Source of the DNA: Eutrigla gurnardus
Taxonomy: Eukaryota > Chordata > Actinopteri > Perciformes > Triglidae
Assembly: GCA_963514095.1 (NCBI GenBank)
Contig: OY741280.1
Location: 7,949,964 to 8,013,963, forward strand
DNA: 64,000 nt
Direction: 5' to 3'
Shown here: positions 1-14,300 of the stretch, one piece after another
Layout of the letters: each line of letters opens with the position of its first letter
Numbering within the stretch: position 1 is the stretch's first letter
Made by a program: the position numbers and the translations under genes
The notes under the pieces: model-generated
Database searches by the model: none
Told to the model about the DNA's origin: nothing
Seen by the model: the letters and a program-made list of their open reading frames with translations, nothing else

Positions 1-2284
1 GTCTCTGTGCGCTCGCTGTGATTGTGTTTGGGTCGGCTTTGTGTAGCAAGGTGTGTTCTATACATGAAAACATGTCTATATGTTTTGACCTGCAGTTCAG
101 AGTTCACTTACAAATATGATCTGAATTTGATCATATATTCATTCTATCTGTTCTTCACTTATAAATCAGCATTATTATAGTCACTGTTATTGTGATAGAT
201 TTGTGTAAAACTGAATTAATCATATTTTATTAATTCCTTAAACTATTATTCTGCTAATCTCATACATTCACAGTTTAAGAGTTAAATGTTAACAAAGCAA
301 TCATTTGTATTATCAGTCTGTATTTACTTCCTTTGTCATTCATTCATTGTCTTAACTCGACTTTCTTCTGTCCCAGACGTCTTTCCTCCTCCTCATCACC
401 TTGGCCAACGAAGGAACCATGACCCTCCCAGCTGGACAGAAACCTGTCGCTCTGCTGTGTGTCGGCTGCGCTCTCATCGCCTCCAGCGTGCTTCTCTTAC
501 AGAAGAGCCTCTGGAAGGCTTGTTACAAATCCTCAAGGATACCCGCCAGAAACACTGTAGCCTTGGTGAGAAATATTCCTCAACTGTCCCCCTCTTTCCA
601 ACCTGACCTCTGACCGAGTAACTGGAAAAACCCTTTAAAGCGCCTTCATAGATGAGTGCTTACAGTGCATTTCGCATTACGGCTACATCCTGGGTTCAAT
701 TCCAGCCTTGGGATGTTTGTTGCATTTCATACGGCTCTCTCTCCCATTTCCATTCTCTGTTCTAAAACTGTCAAATAAAGACCACAAATCCCTCAAAACA
801 CTATACAAAGAAACCCTTTTGCCCTAAAGATGAACTGATGTTGAAAGAGAAAATGTGAACAAAATACAGATTTTTTTTTAGTATATATATATATATTTCC
901 ATTTTCTACTTCTGCTTCTTCAATTTCAGGTTCTGTTCTTTGAGTTCCTGGTGGCTCTAGGTGCAGCGATTCTCACCATCGTGGCGATGCCACACTTGGA
1001 CATTGTCACCAACGTGACGATACTGAGCAGCGTGGCCGTCCTCTCTTCGCTCCTACAAGTGATCAGTCAGTGCTCCGCCAAAGAGAGGAACCGCTTCCTG
1101 CTGCCGTCCATCACTGCCTTCATCCTCATTTTGCTTGGTTACGTCCTGTTCCTCTTCTTATACATCACCAAGGATCCTACTGATATCAAGATGGCTACTT
1201 GGGTGGGTCTCGCTGTTGGTGGGTGCTTCTTGGTGTCTTTCAACTGGTGGGAGAGCTACTTCAGACTGATCAGTGAGAACAGCAGCTCCAACATCCTCAG
1301 GAACCTGTGCAGAGATATGACAAGGTGCCAGAACGTTCTGCACATCCTCTCCAGCCTGCTCAGGATCCTGGTGACCGCCTGTGTGCTCGGAGCCTACATC
1401 CCTTTGGACAAAATGGACTGGGACATCGTGACGTCCATCCCGAGGCGTGAGACAAAGATTATTGCCATCATCATCGGGGTCCAGCTGATCTCCTCTGCAC
1501 TCTGCTATTGGTTTTCTCTGGTTGCCTGCAAGATGCACGCCCTGCGACGATGCTTCATCCTGCCCCTGTACCTGGCCTCTCTGGCCGTCATGGTCATCTT
1601 CATTGTCCCTGTTATCGTTTACTATCAAGACTACAGAATAAGTCTGAACGGGACCGCAGTCAACTTCACGGGCTACTGCGCCTACGTTGTAGATGGAAGA
1701 AACCAAAGCCTCAACGGCAGCGTGTTCCCGAGTCTGGTTTTGGATGTTACACACACCCTGTGCTTCCTGGACATGTCCAAGATAGCTGACATCGGCTTAT
1801 TGACAGGTAAAAAACTGTTGATCTGCACATCAACTCAGTAACATTTTTATCACAAGCTTTTATTGCAAATTCTTTATTTCTTTTTTGACAAAATGTATTG
1901 AATACATTTGGAAGTCCCTCGTTTTGTAAGATGCTCTCTTTTTCTCTTCTTCTTGTGGCATTATGGGAAGCTGGTGTGTTTAGTTCAAGGGAAGTGGGAA
2001 AAAAACACTAAATGTCAGTACTGTATTGTTTAAAAAAATATCTGTCACAGAAGAATAAATGCAGTAAAGTTATCCGTTCAATCACCTTTCTTCAGGATCT
2101 GCAGTGTCCTGGTGGCTCGGCCTTGTGTTGGCCACCCTCCATCTCTGGTACCTCAGTCTGTATCGCATGCAGAGAACTCGGGACCTGTTCATCCGGAGGC
2201 TTTATGAGGGAGGATTTTTAGAGCAGTCGCTGCTTCTTAATGCTCGATTCGACATCCAGACGCCTGAAAAGCGGACGCTGTAAG

Positions 2285-2330
<46 letters not shown>

Positions 2331-5300
2331 GAGGGAAGATCAGGAATGCCCTACAAAGTGAGGTTTGTGGTCCTCCTTTTGAGTTTGGACCTTTAAAAAT
2401 GGTTAAGGCACGGAATTAAATTACATTTCTGGCTAGTTTAAGAGTGGGATTAAATTGGAATAAAGAAGGCCGGATTGATAGTATTGTATTTTACTCATGT
2501 TTTGAAAAATAACATTAAGCAATGTAGTAGGCAGGTTTGGTGTGCAGGTGGAGTTGTTTCAGTCATTGTTTCCAAACCTTTTCCAATGACACACTTGTCA
2601 AATCTTCAAGAAATTATCATCATCATAGCACTTTATTGGAGATTCAACAGTTTTCTGTATTTCTCAGTTAAAAAGCTCAAATAATCTATTAAATATTCTT
2701 TATATAACATCTCTCATTTATTTTTAATTGTAATTTCACGACGGGTAGGTGTGAGGGGACTGGTTGCACAACACCTGACAACCACTAATTGCCTTAACAA
2801 CCACTAATTTAATTGTCATGACTTTTATTCAAATACTGCAAACCGAAAGAAGCTCCATAATTACCATGTAGCCTAACTACACTCAACAAAAATATAAACG
2901 CAACACTTTTGTTTTTGCTCCCATTTTTCATGAGATGGACTTAAAGATCTAAAATTCATTCCAGATACACAATATTACCATTTCTCTCAAACATTGTTCA
3001 CAAATCTGTCTAAATGTGTGATAGTGAGCACTTCTGCTTTGCTGAGATAATCCATCCCACCTCACAGGTGTGCCACATCAAGATGCTGATCTGACATCAT
3101 GATTAGTGCACAGGTGTACCTTATACTGCCCACAATAAAAGGCCACTCTGAAATGTGCAGTTTTGTCTCACAGCAAAATGCCACAGATGCCACAAGCATT
3201 GAGGGAGCATGCAATTGGCATGCTGACAGCAGGAATGTCAACCAGATCTGTTGCTCGTGCATTGAATGTTCATTTCTCCACCATAAGCCGTCTCCAAAGG
3301 CGTTTCAGAGAATATGGCAGTACATCCAACCGGCCTCACAACCGCAGACCACGTGTAACCACACCGGCCCAGGACCTCCACATCCAGCAGGTTCACCTCC
3401 AAGATCGTCTGAGACCAGCCACTCAGACAGCTGCTGAAACAATTGGTTTGCATAACCAAACAATTTCTGCACAAACTGTCAGAAACCGTCTCAGGGAAGC
3501 TCAACTGCATGCTCGTCGTCCTCATCGGGGTCTTGACCTGACTCCAGCTCGTCGCCGTAACAGACTTGAGTGGGCAAATGCTCACATTCGATGGCGTCTG
3601 GCACGTTGGAGAGGTGTTCTCTTCACGGATGAATCTCGGTTTACATTGTTCAGGGCAGATGGCAGACAGCGTGTGTGGCGTTGTGTGGGTGAGCGCTTTG
3701 CTGATGTCAATGTTGTGGATCGAGTGGCCCATGGTGGTGGTGGGGTTATGGTATGGGCAGGCATCTGTTATGGACGAAGAACACAGGTGCATTTTATTGA
3801 TGGCATTTTGAATGCACAGAGATACCGTGATGAGATCCTGAGGCCCATTGTTGTGCCATACATCCATGAACATCACCTCATGTTTCAGCAAGATAATGCA
3901 CGGCCCCATGTTGCAAGCATCTGTACACAATTCTTGGAAGCTGAAAATGTCCCAGTTCTTGCATGGCCAGCATACTCACCGGACATGTCACCCATTGAGC
4001 ATGTTTGGGATGTGCTTGACCGGCGTATACGACAGCGTGTACCAGTTCCCACTAATATCCAGCAACTTCGCACAGCCATTGAAGAGGAGAGGACCAACAT
4101 TCCACAGGCCACAATTGACAATCTGATAAACTCTATGCGAAGAAGATGTGTTGCACTGCATGAGGCAAATGGTGGTCACACCAGATACTGACTGGTTCTG
4201 AGTCCCCAGACCCCCAATAAAGCAAAAAAAAAAAATGCACATTTCAGGGTGGCCTTTTATTGTGGACAGTCTAAGGCACACCTGTGCACTAATCATGATG
4301 TCAGATCAGCATCTTGATGTGGCACACCTGTGAGGTGGGATGGATTATCTCAGCAAAGCAGAAGTGCTCACTATCACACATTTAGACTGATTTGTGAACA
4401 ATGTTTGAGAGAAATGGTAATATTGTGTATCTGGAATGAATTTTAGATCTTTAAGTCCATCTCATGAAAAATGGGAGCAAAAACAAAAGTGTTGCGTTTA
4501 TATTTTTGTTGAGTGTATTTGAAGGACTCCTGCCAACAAAACTGTGACTGTGGTTAAAATACGTTTGGTATCAGATTCCTAACACATTCAACAGGTTAAA
4601 CCAAAGTTGGGGCCCAGACATTGTGCTGAAACAATCCCTTAACATAAACTGGATTCACTTTATAAAGTGTGGAGGCTTTTAAACACCCAGATGTGTTTTT
4701 ATGATTTGATATTTGTTCTTGTGAAATCCTTGATAAATGGAAATATATGTTTCTGTTGTTTTTGAATACATACAAATACATTAAACGCGAATAGCACAGG
4801 GTAAAAAACTTTCACACTGCGACTATGCCTTTAGCAGTTGTGCCTTTACTTACAATGCAACAACATAGAGGCTCCATAGGCCAAACCTCCTTGCATACCT
4901 TTCATAACAAAAGCTCTCGACACATAATATTTGCATGCAAGTATTGTCATATGAGATTAAAACCCATTTCTCAAAAAATGTCAGTTCCAGATTCAGAGCA
5001 CTAGACCCGGTGAAGATGTTCCTTTGTGCAACCATGTGGCATGAAAACTACAACGAGATGATGAATATTCTTATTTCAATATTTCGGTAAGTTTCACTGC
5101 CTGGGAAACAGAAACAAGATATAAATCACCTGTCCCTGGCTGCCCCAAGCCCCACCCAACTGCCCTCAACCGCCTTAGAAAGTTAATTATGATTATTTGA
5201 GTCCTTCTTTGCAACTCCCCAGAATGGACAAGTACAGGCCCAAGAAGGAAGGAGAAACAAGTGACGTGACCCTTGAAGCCCATATCTACTTTGATGACGC

Positions 5301-8300
5301 CTTCAAAGATGTTCCTGGTAGTCGGGGACGCCACCTCAATGAATACGCAGAGATCCTCGTGGAAATTATCGGAGAAGTTTACAGGTAAAAACCTCAAGCT
5401 TTATTTATACAAAGCACAATAGAATGAATCAAAGTTCACATCTGATCTTGTAGATTATCACTTTAAATGAATGTGTCCCTCATCCTCTGTATCCTCCTCA
5501 GCATCTTCATAAACATGGATGATGGCCTCTTCACAAAGCAGCAGCAGATCCCTGATCAGATGATCATGACGACGCCGTACGGGGGGCGTCTGGTGGTCAT
5601 CATGCCTCATGGGAACAGGTTGCTGGTTCACTTCAAGGACAAGACACTCATTCGCCACAAGAAAAGATGGTCTCAGGTGATGAAAAATGATGCAACGGAT
5701 CAGTATTTTAGTTCGAAACACATAATAGCTTTAAAATATCAGATAATTACCTTCAGATGAGATAGGGTTGCTTGAAGTGTTTCTCTGTCTCTGTGTTTGC
5801 TGAACAGTATTTGTTATTTTACAGGTCATGTACTTGTACTATCTCCTGGGCTGGAAAGTCGCGACCAAGTATTACAAAAGGTGGGGGAAAGGGGAGGACG
5901 AGGTGGAGCTGAAAACAGAGTTTGAGGTGAGACTGGAGAAAAAGCATGCATGGTCATGCTGAATGGACACATGAACCAGTGCTTATATAACAATATTGTT
6001 ATATTAAAAATGGTAAAACAGAGCAAACTTTGTCTGTTTCTGCAGAAAGAGAAGCACAACACCTACATCCTAGCTTTGGATGGGGACACGGACTTCCAGC
6101 CGACTGCTGTGATGCTGCTCATCGATCGTCTGAAACTGTATCCGCTGGTCGGGGCAGCTTGTGGCAGGATTCACCCCACCGGATCAGGTTGGTCAAAAGC
6201 AATAAAAGGACAGGGACAGAGACACAAGTGGACAGACAGAAGTCTGACGTTTACCTGACCAATAGGCAAACAATTAGAAAAATCAGACAATCTAAAAAAT
6301 GACTTTGGTGGATAGTTAGAAGTTTTCACAAAAGCACATTCTCAAAAAACAAAATATTATTATACTTTTGAAAAGAAGAAGGCACAAGTAAATTCATTTC
6401 CCTACCCTTTCTAAAACTTAAATAAAGAATTTCAGGTGTATCACACAAATAGCCATCTTGATATATAAAATATAAAAATGTATTTTAAAAAACCCAACAT
6501 TAATCCATGCACTAAAATGGCACACTGCTTCATTTCTATGGAAAGTAAAAAGCTGGACTCCCTAATGGATGTGATTTAAACTGTAGCAACAAAAATAAAA
6601 GTGAATAAAAGTAAAATGACTGTCAGACCGTTGCCTCAAGAGTATCCCCACTTTGTATCTGTTTGTGAGAGTTTCTTTGACTTCTACAGCAGCAGGCCTA
6701 TGCAGTAACACTTGTGTATCCCCTGGCAGGTCCTTTAGTGTGGTACCAGAAGTTTGAATACGCAGTAGGCCACTGGCTTCACAAGACAGCAGAGCACGTG
6801 TTCGGCTGCGTGCTGTGCAGCCCGGGATGCTTCAGCCTGTTCAGAGCGTCGGCGCTGATGGACGACAACGTGATGAAAAGATACACCGTCAAGTCCTCGA
6901 AGGCTCAACACTACATCCAGTATGACCAAGGTAGCTGAAAAAAACACAGGAGCAGTCAGCTGATCTGTTGCTAGAACTGAATGTGCACAATGTAAACCAA
7001 AGCTAGCTAACCTGAAGTTAAAAAAGATGACAAAATAGTTTATGGTGTGTCTCAAATCTCCTTGTATTCCCTACATTTATTTTTTGATATATTGCAGCTT
7101 AATGTACATGATTTACATTATCATTTACAATATTCTTTATTTACATTTGACATAGTCCTTTATTTGTTTTTGTTCTTATATTTCTTTCTGCCTGGAGCAA
7201 CTATAACGTAGAAATGTCCCCCTGGAGATAAATCAAGTATTTCTGATTGTGATCCCTGCAGGTGAGGACCGCTGGTTGTGTACTCTGTTGTTGAAGCAAG
7301 GATGGAGAGTGGAGTACAACGCAGCCTCAGACTCTTACACGAACGCCCCGGAGGACTTTAAAGAGTTTTACAACCAGGTGATTACAGACTCTCAGAACCT
7401 TATGTAGCCTAATTGTAATTTTTGTTTTTTAATCGTGCTATGCTAACACCAAGCGCGCTATTGTGGAAGTACCGCTTCTCAGGAGGACCACCTTGTTCTC
7501 ATTTCTGGGGCATCACATACCAACGCGCTTTCACCCTTTAGCACCCATATGTGACGCACCAGGCTTTCAACTAACTCCATCGTAAAAGCCATCCCGACAT
7601 TAGTAGATGGAGATACTGGCATTGTACAATAAGTGAGATTTGGTGTCCCATACAAACTAAAAGTAAATACTGATACTGTATGTTGTTTCATCAGTGATAG
7701 TCTTTAGTCAGTCAAGTTAACATCAACCACGCTCTTGTCCTAAACCTACCTGTGTGTAGTTTTGTTGCATTGAAAGAACGGGTTGTAATATTCTGAGACC
7801 TAGCAAGTGTTTTTCTGCGAGTGTAGTGGCCCTTTATCCTGCTGGGCTGCCCACCAAGGGCCAAATGTCAATGTGGACGAGTTGGTACGAGCATGGGAAA
7901 ACGGTGATCGACAAACGTTGCAGACGGTGTTACGCAACGCACTTTGAACCAGATTCTCAGGGGAAATGCTGAGCAGCTGATGTTGCAAGCATCTGAAGGT
8001 TTCATAAGTTCAGTTGTGGAAAACTTTATGGACCAGGTCATCAGCAGAACAATGTTAAGCCTTTCTTTTAGCTTGAATGTCAAGGATGTTATTAAAATGT
8101 CAAGCAACAGTCCCTTTGCAGTGGAGCCAAGTTTTGGTTTCTGAAAATAACTCTGCTCTATTGTGGTCATAATTACCAAGTAGATAATTACTAGGTAGCC
8201 TAAGTGTGTCAATATGAAGAAGGACAAAAAGAAAAAGAAGAATTTTCACGATAATCCTAACATTGTCTTGATAATTATGTTGTTGTGAATTTAGATGTAG

Positions 8301-11300
8301 GTCAATCTTACGTTCTAATTATGCTCTTACATAACTTGGCTCATTAGCTTTGTCTCGACCAACGAAAAACTGTTTTCTCTTCCTTCCACTGTGCGTCGAT
8401 TTCACATCTAAATGACAGTAAGCAGGTTGTGTCATGCTTTTGCCTCTGAGTTAACATGAAAATGGCAGTAACATTGAGCTTTATAGTCACCTTGTATCTG
8501 TTTTTGTCCTACCTGTAGTGATTACAAAGAGTATGATCAATAATTTTAATGGTTAGTTCATAAACCTAATTTTACAGTATTGTATGTCTCCATACTGTGA
8601 TAGAAACACGCTGTCTCTTCAACCTCTTCACTGTGGCCACCAGATCTAACATGTTACTGTTTTATTTGTAATCTTCAGCGTCGGCGATGGGGGCCGTCCA
8701 CCATGGCCAACGTCGTGGACTTGCTGGGTTCTGCCACGCTGATTTCCAAGAGGAACCCATCCATGTCCAGAGTCTACTTGCTCTACCAGCTCTTCAGCTT
8801 GGCCGCGTCCATACTGGCCCCTTCCTCTATCATCCTTATGATTGCAGGTTCGCCTTTTTTGTATTTTTATATTAACAAAATTTCAAAAAGCTTAGCAGGA
8901 CCACGATGGAAATGTGTTCAAGCTTTTGCTATTTTATGTTGTCAAATGAAAGCATAACAGCTGAATTGTCAGGGTAGGATATTGAATGAGTTACGAAACA
9001 GTGTAAGGTTTAGGATTTTTGGTTCACAGGAATTATGGTCCCAAATTCCGAATGTTGTCATTCAACCGTGAATATCAAAGCCTGAATATTAACCAAGACA
9101 AAATTATAGCTACCCGAACCATGTCCATGTATCTGTGGTCAGCAAGCGCTACATCTTCTCATTCAACCAAAAAACAAACTTAAATATTTATATGAACCTT
9201 TAGGGAATATTTAACTTATATGTGTACATTTTATTTGAACTAACTCCCGCAAATTACCTGAATATCATAAAAAATATTTCCGTTTGAGTCGTGGGTGACC
9301 ACAGACACACGCTTAGTTTGGATCATCACTGTTAGTACCCTGTAGGCATCGAGGAGAAAGGCAAGCACCTAAACTGCTGATGCCGTTTTTTGTTTGGTGT
9401 ACTCAGAGAACACAATGTTCCAGAATGAGGAGCTTTAGCTGCTCCACAGCACAACACAAAATGACTAGGGCTGTTAATGGATTCAGCATTCAATCAGATT
9501 AATTACCATTCATAAATATATATATGAAAACATTTTTAATTTTCTCTGTATAAGACAGAAGGTGTATATGCACCAGAATGTGAAGCCTCTACAAATAAGG
9601 ATGCACAGATACCACTTTTTATCACACCGAGTACAAGTACTTACATTTCAGTAGGCTTTTTGCTGAGTACTTAATAATACCATTACAGTTCTAACAATAA
9701 CTTTGAAAACACCGACTTTGGGTTTTCCTGATACAAACAGAGCAGAGTTTGCAGTAGGTATATTCATAGATAACTGTTTAACCTGCTGTCAGTTACACAG
9801 TTCAAAGAAATATTAAATATAAAAAATGAAAGGAGAATAGTGCTGGTCCACCTTAAAGTTCAGCCCAGCCTAAAAGATCATTATTATTATCATTTTTTTT
9901 AAACATTATCCCTAAGCCAGTTGCTAATGTCGGGGCTAACTGCTACATGCACAGCTGTAACACTGTCAAAAACTCCTCCTTAAGTTCACTGGAGCTGCTT
10001 ACTTCATACTCACCACTCACCCCCCCATCCCCCAAGAAATTAATAATTTTGACAGCCCTAACAAATAAAAAGGCTTCAGGTGGAGCAAAGGGATGGGCCG
10101 TGAGTGGAGCCAAACCACATAAAACCAACGAAACAATTATCCCTCTCATTTACTCCAGGCCAAGAGCCAAGAGAAACCCTGATCTCTGCTGTCAAAACTG
10201 ACGCACATTTAACAGCCAGCCATGAAACCAAGCCTAGTGTTCGCTAAAGTGTACTATAGCGTGGCTAATTATCAAACACACTAACCCTGCCCAAGTGGTA
10301 ACGTTGATAACGTTGAACCAGACCAGGTGATTGTTACAAAGGATTAGACATGAATCCACACCTGAATGGATTCTCTCAGTTCCATAACGATGAATTGAAA
10401 TGCCAATGTTTTACACATCGAGTGCAGGTTAATAGTGAATGTGGATGAATAAGGATGTGGTTTGGGGAATGCGCTTGTAAAACAGGTTATTTTCTTTGCT
10501 TCCTGTCAATCATTCAGGCAGTTTGACTGTGCTGTTTGATATCCATCCGAGCGGCGCGCTGGTTCTGGCTGTGATACCTCCTGCTATCTTCCTCGGCATC
10601 TGCTTCAAGATCAAGGCAGACACTCAGATTCAAATTGCCGCAATCATGAGCATCCTATACGCCTTCCTCATGATAGTATCAACTATTTTTATATTAGGTA
10701 AGAAGCAACGCAGCCCGTTGACGCTTGAAAAGTTTCTAGGTTCTAAGGTTTCATCGTCCATCTGTTTGTCCTCCATCAGGCGACATGGTGAAGGATCAAA
10801 CCATCCTGACTCCCAGCAGCCTCTTCATCATTTGCCTTGCCAGCTTTTACATCATCACTGCGATCATGCATCCTCAGGAGGCCGGCCTGTTGTGCTTCGG
10901 CCTGATTTATATCATCTGCATCCCGAGCACCTACATGCTGCTGGCTATTTACTCCATGGTCAACATGAACAACGTGTCCTGGGGCACCAGGGAGACGACG
11001 CCAGCCGCCAAACCCGCAACTGCCGCCCCACAAACTCAAGCCCAGAAAGGTGATAAGTCATTGACATTTGAAAGAAAATGAACACAATAAATGATTGTGC
11101 ATGGATGCAATTCCAGAGTGATAACACCCCAAAATAAAATTGCTAGTTATTTGAAATGTTGAGCCACAATGGGCCGATTAATGAGTGATCCAGTAACTTT
11201 TTTCAAACTTCCATGTACCTTTAATATAATTAGTTATGTACTTATCGAACGATTTCAGCGAAAACATCAAAATAGTGTCCAAGATTCTTACAGACATTTG

Positions 11301-14300
11301 GGAATTGATTGTGTAATCAATGTCACTTGATTTCTAAAAACATCCTTTTGACACAAACATTTATTTACTCATTTAATCTCCTACTATTTATTAATTGCAT
11401 GATGCTGCTCCATTGTATGTTTGAGCTGAGCTGAAAGTGACGTTTGCTCTTGCAGACAAAAGCCCCTCCAAGTGGTTCTTCTGGCTGGCCAGATGCTGCA
11501 GACGACTCAGAGGAAGAGAAGATGAGCTCATCCTCAACCAGGACATCCAGACCACGGAGGCAGCAGTAGCTGAACCTTTACCACAAAACACTATTGTGGA
11601 GGATCCGGGGATGTCTGTGGCACAGCAGAGGTGAGATCTGTTGGTGGACCATTGAATGGTTTTCAACCAAGCATTTTTTAGTACGTAAACCTCACACAAG
11701 ACAAAGCAAGCAGAAGCACAAGCGGGAAATTAAAATCTACAAGAGCAAAGGCAAATCATTACTGTTAAAAATAACTATGTAGAAAATAATAGAAATATAT
11801 TCTATACAGCGCATATTAGATACTTTAACACTGCCAGTTGGGAATTTGCAGTGTAACATAATAAACTATATCAAGTCATTGTAATGTCATTGATTGCCAT
11901 TTTAAAGCCTCATGCTCAGCATTTTGGCCGTAGCCATCTTGTTTTTTTGCAACCAGAAGTGAAAGAGGGTGGAGGGTAAGCACAAGGCACAATAAGACAT
12001 TTATTAGGTGACTTAAATGTTAACATTTACTCTTATGAAAGCACTGTGAAATGGTTACAATTGTAAGACCAAAACAGGGACAACATCTAAACCGCCCAAC
12101 GTAGCGACCTGTCAATCACAAGGTGCCCTACCCTAATTACTACCATAATTAATCACCTATTGACTTTAATGGGACTATAATTTACGATCACCGTGCTGTA
12201 TTGACACTAGCCCATAAACTCATGTTTACAATATTTATTGAGGTAATAAATCAAGTGAGAAGTAGGGTCAATTTCTCATAGACAACTAGAAGTTGCCAAT
12301 GCAGGTTTAAGGAAATTCAATATGGCTTCACCTTTTGGAACCAGAGGTTGGCGTCTGCGTAGAAATATGTATTTTACAATTAGCATTAACATCAAAGTAA
12401 ATTAATGTCAGATATCATGAGTGACTGGAGAAACTTGTGACAGTGCTATACTGAAATTTCTCATTGTACTGTTTGTTTCTAACACTAATTTCTTCTTCAT
12501 GTTCAGGCAAGGGGGGTCTGCTTTCACCTGCCCTAACCAGAGTAAGTCCTAATATGAGGGAATTATGCAACATAAAGCTTGAAGTAGGTCATAAAACTTA
12601 ATGACTCACACAATTTTATGTTGCGTAATATTTTCTTCTTTTTCTCTTTCTCTTTCTCAAGGTTGGGTCACGCAACTACAGAGTTTGTCCTATGACATGC
12701 GCCTCCATGAGGAAACGCTTGACGAGGTGCCAAATTTCTTGTTTTTGTCTTTTTTGTCTTAGAGATGATGTGTGATCGCGTCTGTCCCCCTCCTTTTAAT
12801 TGGGATGAAAAGTAATCATAACTCTAGTTGTATAGATGTCTTAAATGTTGGTGACACTATGATTATTGGAGTCAGAGATATCAGAACAAAGAAGTGTTTA
12901 GTCTTGTGATGTTTAACATGCATTCATTAAGTTGAAATGTAATTTCATTGGGTCAATCTTTTCTGGAAAATCGTGTTAAAATGTGTGTAGCTGTTGTCCT
13001 AATTTGATGTGTTTCAATATGCAACAATAATGAATTCAACGGCTTCGTTATTGGGGATTTCGCCATGCACATTTAATTATGGCAAAAGTATTGAATATTT
13101 TTTCCAACCTTAATCAGATTTCTAAGCAGCATACATGAAGTGTAACATTTTATTTCAATGTCTCTGAAGGATGAACAACAGTTCTTCAGAGAGCTGACGG
13201 CCAAATACCTGGAGCCTCTCCCCGAGAACAAAAAGAAACAGAAGAAAATGTCTGATAAACTCAAGGACTTGAGAAACAAGGTAACTACGGTGGAGCATTA
13301 AATCTCATCATGTTGGTGAAAGTATAATGACGTGTTTCCATGTTATCAATTAAAGAACATAAAATATTAATTAAATTAATTTTTTTTCTTTCTTCAGATT
13401 ACCTTCGTCTACTTCATTTGCAACGCCTTCTGGCTTGTAGCAACCTTCACTCTCCAGTTCTTAGAACAGTCCATCTTCATCCAGGTGCCAAAAGTCGACA
13501 TCTACCTAGAGTTCACTGGAGAGTACATCTTAATCGACCCTTTGGGCTTCATGTTGATCCTGTCCTTCATCTTCCTGGTTTTAATCCAGTTCATAGCCAT
13601 GCTGTACCACAGGTAACCACTCATCCGCTGTCAGCTCAAATCAAACGTTGTTTTTTACAACCATGTTTTATGTTCATGGTGCAGAAAGACTTTTTTCTAA
13701 CTTTCTTGTTCTCTTGTTTTCTTTCAGAGTTTTCACACTGATCCATTATATTGCCTTCCTGGATACAGAGCAAGTGTCTGAAAAACAAAAAACGGAAAAG
13801 CCACCGAAACAGGTACGTACAGCTATATTGTTACTACTACAGAAGTATTTCTAATACTACCACAGCTACTAGTGCTTCTACTGCTGGGGTCACTATAGCT
13901 GGTTGGAGATCTATTGTATTTCTTTTAAAAAGTGGATGCCACTTGAGTATCCCACTGAAGACGTATAACAACATTGATGATCAATCACTCTATTATCAAA
14001 TGACACACCCTCACTTACCCCTATAGTATCAGTTTCGGGTGTGTCATTGCATCATTTTCCTATCATTACACGTAGACAGTCTCTTTTCAAAACAAAATTC
14101 CAACATCGGTTTATGTTAGGGGTGTAACTATACTGGAAATAATTCAGTACGTTCTGCCACCCAACAGTTTGTTTTTACGACTCACACAACACAAAAATGT
14201 GAAATACTTGCCTGCAAATAAATGTGTGGCTTTTATAGTATTTTATTGTATGTCCTCACCTTTGTTCGACCTATCTCCTGAGTGACATACCTGTGGCCCC

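Noticed and set aside
1158..1754. 198-codon open frame antisense to the chitin synthase membrane exon (also 59812-60408)
   Set aside because: It mirrors a well-supported exon, has no recognisable domain, and its repetition at the second copy only reflects duplication of the exon.
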